From: a bacterium
Lineage (GTDB): Bacteria > Planctomycetota > Planctomycetia > Planctomycetales > Planctomycetaceae
Assembly (NCBI GenBank): GCA_016125225.1
Contig: WGME01000003.1
Span: 1-64,000 of the forward strand
Direction of reading: 5' to 3'
DNA: 64,000 nt
The notes under the pieces are model-generated. The model ran no database searches and had not been told where the DNA came from. It worked only from the letters and a program-made list of their open reading frames with translations. Shown piece by piece: positions 19,501 through 26,824 of this stretch. Numbering within the stretch: the first letter of the stretch is position 1; every line of letters starts with the position of its first letter. The position numbers and the translations under genes are program-made.

Positions 19501-20069
19501 CAATCCGACCATTCGACCCGGAAGCGTTGGCGGGCCAGCTGCCGAATCAGCTCGCGCGACTTCTCCAGGCCGAAACGGAGCACAAACGCATTCGCATCGG
19601 CCTCGTCGGCAATCAGGCGTTGATGCAGCACCGATTCCGCAGCCGACTCCAGCATGGTGTCCGCCAGTGGCGGTTCGAGCAGCACGAAACCGGGGTCGAG
19701 CCGTGCTTCGACAGCATGAGCCCGCAACAGCGACGTGCAAAAGGAGTGAATGGTGCTGATCCGGGCGGTATCGAGACCGCGTAGCACCTGCAACCAGTGG
19801 TCGACCTCATCGGGGGCACAATCATCGAGCCGCTGCTGGCACGCCTCGCGGACCCGGTCTCGCATTTCCCGGGCAGCACGATCAGTGAAGGTGATGGCCA
19901 CTAACGAAGACAGCGTCGCCGCCTCAGCGCCGGGTTCCAGATGCTTCAGAAACCGCTGCGTGAGGACGAAGGTTTTGCCGCATCCCGCGCCGGCCGACAA
20001 TGCGATTGAGACATTGCGGGTGGTAATCGCCGCCGCTTGCTGTTCGGTGTAATTCAGGGGGCCTGCCAT
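16575..20069 (-). CDS. AddA/RecB-like UvrD-family helicase-nuclease
   Basis: An 1164-residue ATP-dependent helicase/exonuclease. Motif I is SAGAGCGKT (residues near 30), followed by ITFTDRAAREMRDRV (motif Ia), LLMVDEFQDTDP (motif II), GDSKQSIYRFRRADP (motif III), TLMSIHQSKGLEFP-like MSIHQSKGLEFPVV (motif V) and LFYVAVTRAADHLIL (motif VI). The C-terminus holds a RecB-type nuclease: GQIDLL supplies the aspartate and LYDFKTG the D-x-K pair, followed by YSFQLGVYAW. Length fits AddA. The start at 20069 places motif I as usual; ATG at 20084 is possible. No AddB partner gene is adjacent, which is unusual for AddAB. Role: processing of double-strand ends for recombination, inferred. Confidence 0.9.
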   Translation of the reverse strand: MAGPLNYTEQQAAAITTRNVSIALSAGAGCGKTFVLTQRFLKHLEPGAEAATLSSLVAITFTDRAAREMRDRVREACQQRLDDCAPDEVDHWLQVLRGLDTARISTIHSFCTSLLRAHAVEARLDPGFVLLEPPLADTMLESAAESVLHQRLIADEADANAFVLRFGLEKSRELIRQLARQRFRVEWSDWTDPTPDELAQRWITAWEQVYRPRLIEEFRTSPLVERLREFLAEHQSSHAEMNRRCDVLREGLQPKNPWPDPAAQLQELREAAKVQGGGGKSVWESEAVFEDIKTMLTALRGQIDKLVEQLVFNAEDVSLAAEFACHGFVLARQVAEAYETAKMQAGVLDFDDLLLQARNLLRDHPEARRRFAQSIRLLMVDEFQDTDPVQADIVRDLCGEALRHGKLFLVGDSKQSIYRFRRADPQVFEQLRQELPPDGRKLLTRNFRSQPEILNFVNLLFQDDLPDYEPLVPHHAQQSPLPTIEFLWASSDVDPAGQPADKVSAEALREREAEWIARRIAQLLADNTPRVRDKEPATGQSILRRIQPGDIVILFRALSNVQEYEQQLRDYGLDYYLVGGKTFYAQQEVFDLLNLCRCLDNPNDVVSLIGVLRSPFFGWSDDDLQGVCPDDGDWWTRLGQPAPESFSAEAQSRVHFAGQTLHRLWALKDELSILDLLTTAVALTGYDAALLLEFLGSRKVANLRKLIEQAATFDGSELFTLKDYVARLETSVLEETDEAFATTLPEAGDVIRLMSIHQSKGLEFPVVIVADLDRKPPPKTLSAYLHPQWGGLVKLPDRYGREFDHLGLTMLKIDESAADQEETLRLFYVAVTRAADHLILSAGREPGTKFANPWMELLASRFDLETGLPKSDPLLGTMVGATSRDSIPAIRPHHHPPDVQRKPHERDTKSLSDFRERWATATPEPLPESLNRYAIDPLAPRTWSISQLEIADALFLDFQPTKSVITAEQLTVAETLGTFLHEVLERLDYAQSTTWESTLSQQLKDHSGDAALQQTAQDVLLRLADSDIVQTWSAAAQLHRELSFLFPWPATKSGTKNEPDLISGQIDLLVQQATGSWSLYDFKTGMVAASKTDADVLAPYSFQLGVYAWAVENWLQQPLEDIALVLVRPQVRLVRMPWDAARKRDIEQRLTRAIQQARQELAST

Positions 20070-20182
20070 AGTCCCGAAGATCATACCCACCGCAACATGA
20101 GACCGGCAGGTTTCCTGGGGAAATCCCTGCTTGCGACCCCGTGGCTGTTGTGAGAAGATACTCACGGTGTTTGCAGGAAAGG

Positions 20183-22468
20183 ATGCCTGCCTCGATGCTT
20201 GAACCGCCCAGCCCTGAATTGCTGAAACGCCTGCTGGACTGGCAGCTCTGCCGGCCCGGTGACTTGCGGCGTGCGCGGTACATAGTGCGGCGACTGGCTC
20301 ACGATCTTCCCGCGTTTGATTCGGTCTGGATTGATGCCCTCGTACAATTGGGCTGTCTGACACCGTATCAGGCCCGTATCCTGGAATCCTCCACACCGGC
20401 CGCTTTGAAATGTGGGGAGGCATTGATTCTGGATGAATTGGGCCGGTCCGCCTGGGGGCATACCTGGTTTGGACGGTTGCCGGGTGATTCGGCGGGCGTG
20501 GTCATCAAACAGATCACCCCACCGCGTGAACGACACTCTGGCATTGTGGAACGGGGGCGAGTGCTGGTTGCTGAAGCCGCTCGTCTCGAGTCGCGGCAGA
20601 TTGTCGCGCCGTTCCGTATGACGCACGATGCCGTCACCTGCACGTTTTTTAGCCGGTTCACTCCCGGCCTATCGCTTCAGGAATTGTTGGTGCGGCGCGG
20701 CCGTTTTCCCAACGCCGTGGTGACCGAACTGGCTTATCAGTTGGCGGGGACATTGGCCGAGTGGCATCGTGGCGGTCAGGTGCATGGCGATGTGCGGTTG
20801 TCGCATGTTCGGATTGATCCGCAGGGACAGACTTGCCTCGTCGAAGCGGGTTTGCGACCGGTGATTGAACCCGAAGTGACGTTGCATGCCACCCTCGCGC
20901 TCGAAGCCTATGATGGCATCGCTCCGGAACTGATTGGGATTGGTCATCAACCAACGCCGTCATCCGACTTGTATGCGTTGGGGTGTCTGCTGTGGCAACT
21001 CCTCGCCGGTCGCCCGCCCTATCCCGTGGCAGATCCCCTGGCGAAACTCGCAGCTCATCAGACCCGTCCCATGGACGATATCTGCGAATGGGCTCCCGAC
21101 ACGCCGACCGAACTCGCGATGTTAATCGGCGAGTTAACGGCCCATCGTCCCGAACAGCGGCCCACGGCGCAGATTGTTGTTGAACGTCTGCAGCACCAGC
21201 CACGTTGCGGTCGTCGGGGACTGCATCATTTCCGGCAATCGTTCGATGCAGCCGTGCCGCACCTGCGACCGACAGTAACCGCTGCATGGACATCGTGGCC
21301 GGCGGTCCTCACGGGGGCAGCGGCCATTGCGTTGGTGGCCGCTCTGGTGGTCCACCCGGCTTCCCGTCACGAATTATTATCGTTGGGACAAACCTGGTGG
21401 GAGTCACGACGCGATTCCGCATCTCCAACAGTCGCAGTCCAAGTCGACAGCACCAGCGGCCTGTTGCCCTTACCGCCGCTGTCTCCCGACGGAACACTGC
21501 TGCTGACAGAGGCGGGGCCGTATGCCGTGGGGACTTTGCAACACGCCGGACCCGTGCGAGTGCTGGCCGCACCGGGGGTGTGCCCCGAGATTCGCGTCCG
21601 AACGGTGCCCTTACGGATTTCGGCCGAAACGTTGCAGATCGAAGGGGTGCGCATCAAATACGATCGCTTATGGAAAGCGACGGAAACACCAAGGGCGTTG
21701 GTGATGGTACAGGCTCAGCACATCACCTTGGATCGCTATGAGCAAGACCTGGGGACAGCCGATCCGGCCACTCGTTCCGAGACGATTCCCATTGTGGGCA
21801 TGGCTTGGCGACTGGTGGAACCAGCGGACCCGGCCGCGGGAACGCTGAAGATTCAGAATTCCCTGTTCTTTGGTGACGGCGTGGGTCTGTTTGCCAACCA
21901 GACCTGCCGACAGGTGAGCGTGGAAAATTCGCTGCGGATGGGTCAGCAGGCCTGGTTCGAATTGGTCCGTGGGGATTGGACCCCGCAAATGTCCTGGACT
22001 CTACAACACGTTACCTGTCGCGAGAGTGGTCCCGTCTTTCGGGTTCGTTCGGTCAGCGACTGGGCACCCCGGTCGATGTTGGTGCAATGCAATCAAGCAG
22101 TTCTGGGATTGGAGACGCCGACGGCTGCCCTGGCCGAGTTTGATGCCGATGACGTCCCAGCCGAGGCATTCGTCTGGCAGGGCGAAGCGACATTGATTCC
22201 AGTCGAAACGGTGTTGGCCCGGCTGGTCGCAGGCAATGTCGTCATGCCCCCCCTGGCGACTGAGGATTGGGTCTTTGAAGGGCTCATGGCGGGGCGTTTC
22301 CGTTTTGCTGGACCGCCCACGTTTGCCGTCAACGATTCTCTCTTAGCCGAGACCGAAATTCCTCGGAGTTCGCCGGAACTGCCCGGCATTCAGCTGCAGG
22401 GCTGGGGGGCTTGCCACTCGTCGGTCGCAGCCCCCGACGAACCTTCGCTCTCTTTAGAACTGCCGTAG
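20183..22468 (+). CDS. Membrane-anchored pseudokinase with C-terminal beta-rich domain
   Basis: A 761-residue protein (ATG at 20183 with AGGA at 20175; ATG at 20195 also possible). Residues 1-70 form the helical lead-in common in planctomycete Ser/Thr kinases (LGCLTPYQARIL). A kinase-like fold follows to about residue 345: the beta-3 lysine is plausible in GVVIKQI, and PSSDLYALGCLLWQLLAGRPPY is the usual helix F region. The catalytic loop reads VHGDVRLSHVRID instead of HRDLKPxN, and the DFG site reads VEAG, so key catalytic residues are missing and it is probably a pseudokinase. One membrane helix (ALVAALVVHP) separates it from a C-terminal region of beta strands resembling a right-handed helix. 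Convergent with the FHA protein gene. Confidence 0.8.
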   Translation: MPASMLEPPSPELLKRLLDWQLCRPGDLRRARYIVRRLAHDLPAFDSVWIDALVQLGCLTPYQARILESSTPAALKCGEALILDELGRSAWGHTWFGRLPGDSAGVVIKQITPPRERHSGIVERGRVLVAEAARLESRQIVAPFRMTHDAVTCTFFSRFTPGLSLQELLVRRGRFPNAVVTELAYQLAGTLAEWHRGGQVHGDVRLSHVRIDPQGQTCLVEAGLRPVIEPEVTLHATLALEAYDGIAPELIGIGHQPTPSSDLYALGCLLWQLLAGRPPYPVADPLAKLAAHQTRPMDDICEWAPDTPTELAMLIGELTAHRPEQRPTAQIVVERLQHQPRCGRRGLHHFRQSFDAAVPHLRPTVTAAWTSWPAVLTGAAAIALVAALVVHPASRHELLSLGQTWWESRRDSASPTVAVQVDSTSGLLPLPPLSPDGTLLLTEAGPYAVGTLQHAGPVRVLAAPGVCPEIRVRTVPLRISAETLQIEGVRIKYDRLWKATETPRALVMVQAQHITLDRYEQDLGTADPATRSETIPIVGMAWRLVEPADPAAGTLKIQNSLFFGDGVGLFANQTCRQVSVENSLRMGQQAWFELVRGDWTPQMSWTLQHVTCRESGPVFRVRSVSDWAPRSMLVQCNQAVLGLETPTAALAEFDADDVPAEAFVWQGEATLIPVETVLARLVAGNVVMPPLATEDWVFEGLMAGRFRFAGPPTFAVNDSLLAETEIPRSSPELPGIQLQGWGACHSSVAAPDEPSLSLELP

Positions 22469-22492
22469 AATTTCGCGGCTCACAGAGCCGTC

Positions 22493-25400
22493 CTAAAGTG
22501 TGGCACTGTCGTCTTCGTCAGTGGCTGTCGGTTCTTCGGTTGGAAGGTCGGACTGCTCTGCGAGGGAATGAATCTGGCTGAATCGCCGCCAGGTCTGCAT
22601 CGTGCGATAGCCCACGAAGACTGCAGAGACCGTGCAACCCACCGCGGGTCCCAGGGCCAGGCTGCCACCCAGGAGGGGAGCGAATAAGTACCCGGCGGCT
22701 GCCACCGCACTGAACGTCGTGATCCCGAGTTGAATCGCAAACTCGGTCTTGGCCGTTTCCCAGCTATGCTTGGCTACCGCAGTACGGGCGGAGAGATTGG
22801 CCACATCACGGAAAGACTGCAATTCCCGTCGCGTTGAATCGGGATCGATGCGCTTACGCGGTTCGACAGGTGCCGTAGGATGGTTCGGCATTTGAGAGAC
22901 AGAATTCAGCGAATCATCAACAAGCGTATCACGCTCGACTGCTGGAACAGGCGGTGGCACTACCGGGCTGACTACCGCCGATCCATCCGAACTGTCACCC
23001 TTTCGTGTACGGGCCAGCAGTCGTTCCATGAACGCCGAGACTGAGTCTTCCTCGTGGGCGATTGGTTCGGAACCAGAGTTCGCGGGCGGCGGCGGAGCGA
23101 TTGTCTCCGGTACAAGTTCCGGGATGGCGGTCGGCGCGTGCTGAGATTGTGACGTCAGCAATTCATTCAAGCGATCACGCCAACTGTCGTCAGCAGCAGA
23201 TTCTTCGGATGCGGTGTCCGTCGCCACATCAAATTCTTGGGGTGTCAGTTTGGAATCGATGTGATCCATGGTCGCGACGTCTGATGCGACCTCGGCATCC
23301 ATTCCCGGTTCATCGTCCGTTCGCTCGGCGAAATCCTCAGGTAATCCGAACATGGCTGCCAGTCGCGATCGGAGCGAATCTTCTTCGTCGGCATGTTCGA
23401 CATCTGCGGTTAAGTGGTCGCTTTCCGATGGACCAGCAGCGAGGGCGTCATCCAGGGCCGTTTGAACCGATGAAGTCTCATCTACCAGAGAGTCTTCGGC
23501 CGGAATGTCTAGCTCTTGGGCGGATGGTTCAACAGTCGCCATCTCATCGGCGATGTTGTCTTCAGTAGTCAGTTCCATCACCGCTGGAATGATCGGATCA
23601 CTCGGTGAATGATCCGTCAGCTCGGTCTCATTCAACACCGAAACCGTTGGGTCAGATAACTCGTCAGCCAACACTTCCGCTGGCGAGTCCATCGTGGAAA
23701 GGGTGGCTTCCACGGGGAGTGGTGGCGGTGTGATGGCGGCGGTGAAATCGTTGTCCGGTTCTGTTATGGCGACTTCGCTCTCGACCAATGCAACCGGTTC
23801 CGGCTCGGTAGCAACGACTGCCTCGCTGTGATCTTCATGCTCGACAACCAACTCGACCGGACTTAGCGTGGCTGCTACTTCGCTATCTGACGTGCTCTCC
23901 GATTCGAGCAGAGGAGCAGCATCAGCCGTGAGACTGGCGTCAACGTCAGCAGCTTCCGATTCATGGGCGATGGCAACACAACTTGCAACATCACTGATGG
24001 GCGTAGGCTCTGTCGGCGGGGTCGTCTTGACATGAGAATCCGCCCAATGTTGCCGTTCTGCCAGCATCACCGCGGCTTCCGCCTGACGAGCAATTTCCCA
24101 GGCTTCGCGTCGTTCCTGATCGGCAGCGACTTCCCTTTGCCAGTCGGCATGTTCCTGCTGCCAGGCTTCCGTTTCCGCCTTCAGGGCGTTTTCACGAGCG
24201 GCCAGCTCGATCTGCATGTCACGCAGTTCATCGTGCTTGATCGAAAGCCGCTGTTCGAGTTGCGAGAACTCTTCAAACCGGGTGGCGAGGGCATCGAGCG
24301 CGGCCTGTACCGCTTCAAAATCGGCCGATGTGGTCTCGGATGACTCCTCGTCCGTGAGTTCTTCGGACTCCTCGGTGGTCGCGGATTCTTCGGTGGTCGC
24401 GGATTCTTCGCTGACCGCGTCGTCATCGGTTGTGGTTGTATCGGCGACGGAGGCGGCGAGTGCGGTTTCAAGATCAGCCGTGTCATCCGCGAGCACGTCC
24501 TCGACGACAGGTTCGTTGGTCGCGGCTGGATTTATCGCGTCTTGTTCGTCCGCAGGGCTCTTCGATTCCACAGTGGCTTGGGCTAGTGCCTGCTTGGCGG
24601 CTGTCTGGGCTTCTTTCCAGGCATAGAGTTCTGCTTCGAGTGCCGCCTGCAGTTCGTCGACCTTTTGTTGTGTCGATTCGAGATGCTGGGCTTCCTGATC
24701 GAGTCGCTGCCGTTGGTGGCTCAGCTCTGTCCACAACGTTTCGCGTTCTTGAATCCAGGCCGTCTGCTGATCGGCGAACAGCCGGCGTTCGCGCTGCAAT
24801 TGCTGCTGCGATTCCAGGAACTCCGTCTGATGGTGGGCGCGTTCACGCACCTCACGCGCGAGCTGTTCCTGTTGACGTCGCAACTGTTCCTGCAGACTCG
24901 CATGTTCCTCTTCGCGGACCTGGCAGCGGTGTTCCCAGGCGGTGGTTTCCGTTCGCCATGTGTCGCGCTCGGCGAGGAATTCTCGCTGAGCCTGATGGAA
25001 TTCCCGCTGGATATGCTCGAAATCCATCCGCTCTTCACTGATCCGCGAGCGTTCAAATTGCAGATCATGACGGCGTTGTTCCAGTTCGCTGCTTTGCTCG
25101 GCGATTTGATTCAGCAAGCGTGCCTGTGTCGATTCCCATTCCTGCCAGGCAGCGGACTGACGAGATGTTTCTTCCTGAAGTTCACGGCGAGTCGCTTCCG
25201 TCAGCGATTCCAACCGCTGCCGTTCTTCGACCAGTGAATTCTGGAATTCCTGCAGTTCCTGTTCGGTTTGATGCAAGCGAGATTCGCGGGCTTCCAGGTG
25301 AATCTGTCGCTGCTCGATCTCTTGCCGCGACCGCTCCAAATCATACTGCGCGCGTTCCAATACAGAACCACGGCGGGCAAGTTGAGCCGACTCCGTCGCG

Positions 25401-26107
25401 AGTTCCAATTCTCGCTGCCGGGTTTCTTTCCGCCAGGTTGTCCGAGCCGATTCCAACTCCTCGCGCAGTTGCTCCAGTTCATCCTGCAGCCGTAGCAAAT
25501 CGTCGGCTTCATCCACGACCGGACCGAACAGGGGCTGCATGAGCACGGAATCGTCATCTGCGGTGACGGGTTCAACGGTCTCAGCGATGAGAGGAGCGGG
25601 AGCCGGTTCTGCGATGATGGCAGCGGCAGGCGGAACGTCCGTGGGTACGGGTTCCAGCTCGACTTCTGGAAGTACGGCGACCAGTGCTTCCTCTTTGACT
25701 GGCTCCTCCGCCGCGGCAGAGGGAGGTGCTGCGGGAATCTTCTCCGATCGCGCGGCCGTCGTCGGCCAGCCACTCAGCAGGTCATCGGTCGTCGCAGGGC
25801 GAATGACCCAGTTGCAAGGACCGATGGTCACTCGGTCTCCGACTCGCAACTCGCATTCTGCCACGGGACCATCATTAACCCAGGTTCGGCGATCCCATGC
25901 CTTGAGGATCACGCGATCGGTGCCCACCACGATGAGCGCGTGGTTTACGGCCACTCCGTCGACAGCCATGACGAAATGGCAATCGCTCCCAGAGCCAATG
26001 CGATGCCGGCCCGGGACCAATAAACGCCGGGGCCAGCGGGCATGCCGGACCGGTTCCAGCACCATCGGTGTGGTTTGCAGCGTCTGTTCCAGTGCGGTGG
26101 CGGTCAT
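22493..26107 (-). CDS. Giant FHA-domain coiled-coil membrane protein
   Basis: A 1204-residue protein (ATG at 26107; GTG at 26113 also possible). Residues 15-110 resemble an FHA phosphothreonine-binding domain: RHRIGSGSDCHF, a NHALIVV strand, WVNDGPV and LRVGDRVTIGP. Residues about 200-490 are a long coiled coil rich in E, Q and R; a second coiled coil lies around 620-700. The regions between and after are acidic, low in complexity and rich in E, S, T, D and A. Near the C-terminus two adjacent hydrophobic helices (GITTFSAVAAAGYLFAPLL and LGPAVGCTVSAVFVGY) would anchor it. The architecture suggests a scaffold linking phospho-signals to the envelope. It faces the pseudokinase gene, 24 bp apart. 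Function is inference. Confidence 0.8.
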   Translation of the reverse strand: MTATALEQTLQTTPMVLEPVRHARWPRRLLVPGRHRIGSGSDCHFVMAVDGVAVNHALIVVGTDRVILKAWDRRTWVNDGPVAECELRVGDRVTIGPCNWVIRPATTDDLLSGWPTTAARSEKIPAAPPSAAAEEPVKEEALVAVLPEVELEPVPTDVPPAAAIIAEPAPAPLIAETVEPVTADDDSVLMQPLFGPVVDEADDLLRLQDELEQLREELESARTTWRKETRQRELELATESAQLARRGSVLERAQYDLERSRQEIEQRQIHLEARESRLHQTEQELQEFQNSLVEERQRLESLTEATRRELQEETSRQSAAWQEWESTQARLLNQIAEQSSELEQRRHDLQFERSRISEERMDFEHIQREFHQAQREFLAERDTWRTETTAWEHRCQVREEEHASLQEQLRRQQEQLAREVRERAHHQTEFLESQQQLQRERRLFADQQTAWIQERETLWTELSHQRQRLDQEAQHLESTQQKVDELQAALEAELYAWKEAQTAAKQALAQATVESKSPADEQDAINPAATNEPVVEDVLADDTADLETALAASVADTTTTDDDAVSEESATTEESATTEESEELTDEESSETTSADFEAVQAALDALATRFEEFSQLEQRLSIKHDELRDMQIELAARENALKAETEAWQQEHADWQREVAADQERREAWEIARQAEAAVMLAERQHWADSHVKTTPPTEPTPISDVASCVAIAHESEAADVDASLTADAAPLLESESTSDSEVAATLSPVELVVEHEDHSEAVVATEPEPVALVESEVAITEPDNDFTAAITPPPLPVEATLSTMDSPAEVLADELSDPTVSVLNETELTDHSPSDPIIPAVMELTTEDNIADEMATVEPSAQELDIPAEDSLVDETSSVQTALDDALAAGPSESDHLTADVEHADEEDSLRSRLAAMFGLPEDFAERTDDEPGMDAEVASDVATMDHIDSKLTPQEFDVATDTASEESAADDSWRDRLNELLTSQSQHAPTAIPELVPETIAPPPPANSGSEPIAHEEDSVSAFMERLLARTRKGDSSDGSAVVSPVVPPPVPAVERDTLVDDSLNSVSQMPNHPTAPVEPRKRIDPDSTRRELQSFRDVANLSARTAVAKHSWETAKTEFAIQLGITTFSAVAAAGYLFAPLLGGSLALGPAVGCTVSAVFVGYRTMQTWRRFSQIHSLAEQSDLPTEEPTATDEDDSATL

Positions 26108-26527
26108 CGTCACTATAGATAGACCCGAGTGCGGAGCGTCACGTAATGCCAGATTGGATCGGCCGCAAAGTTTGCCTCCTCGCGACTGTTTTCCAACTTC
26201 ATCCAGATTGAGGCTTAGGTCAGAGAGCTCTGCGGGTCAAACGGGGTGCTCAGAAAACACCAGCAGTTCCGACAAGAACAGTTGCGCGACCCGGCTGAAG
26301 CACATGCTCTGGGGAGTCGGGCCAGTGGTAACCATCGCGATTATGACGATCAACCGTTATGTAAGGGTTGTATCGAGGCCCAGAACCTTGCCCCAATTGC
26401 CTCATGCTCACGAGAGCTGCCACAGTCGTACCATCGCCGTGATGCCAGAGAATCCTCGTCCAGCAATAGGTCGATGAATCTCTGCAGGGCCAACGGAGTA
26501 TTCAAGCCCTGGGTCGGAGACCTGAAC
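26108..26527. other. Intergenic region between the FHA gene and a lipoprotein gene
   Basis: About 420 bp without a convincing gene. One frame (26246 onward) is open into the lipoprotein gene, but it would bury the signal peptide. It contains a 20-bp imperfect palindrome at 26351-26370, CAACCGTTATGTAAGGGTTG, in which eight of ten pairs match, a possible operator. Confidence 0.45.
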
Positions 26528-26800
26528 ATGCCTCGTACAACTTGCGTCTATGGTGCGCTGCTGACGGCGCTACTGATGTGTTCCGGATGTTCGATGGGAG
26601 CCACTCATCGACAATGGATGTCGACCGCGTTCGTCCACGACATCACTGCCGCGTCCCCGATGACAACGCCGCCGGTCGTGCTCGCACACCGTGAGTCATC
26701 GCCACCGAACGGCACGATTGTGGTGATCCAGCATCAGCAGTCGCAATGGGGACCGTTTCGTCTGCGCTGGTTCAGAATGACCAGCCAGCCCGCACTCTGA
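26528..26800 (+). CDS. Small putative lipoprotein
   Basis: A 90-residue protein starting at the ATG at 26528. Residues 8-20 (YGALLTALLMCSGC) form a lipoprotein signal with lipid cysteine 20 or 21, so the mature product would be about 70 residues attached to a membrane. The remainder has no recognised domain; it has a short Val-rich strand (NGTIVVIQHQQSQW) and ends in TSQPAL. It is convergent with the sigma-54 activator gene, 24 bp apart. The identification rests only on the lipobox and plausible start. Confidence 0.6.
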   Translation: MPRTTCVYGALLTALLMCSGCSMGATHRQWMSTAFVHDITAASPMTTPPVVLAHRESSPPNGTIVVIQHQQSQWGPFRLRWFRMTSQPAL

Positions 26801-26824
26801 CCAGCGATGATGGATTGTGGCGAC

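Noticed and set aside
26246-26527. Extension of the small lipoprotein gene upstream
   Set aside because: It would bury a clear lipoprotein signal sequence behind 94 hydrophilic residues.
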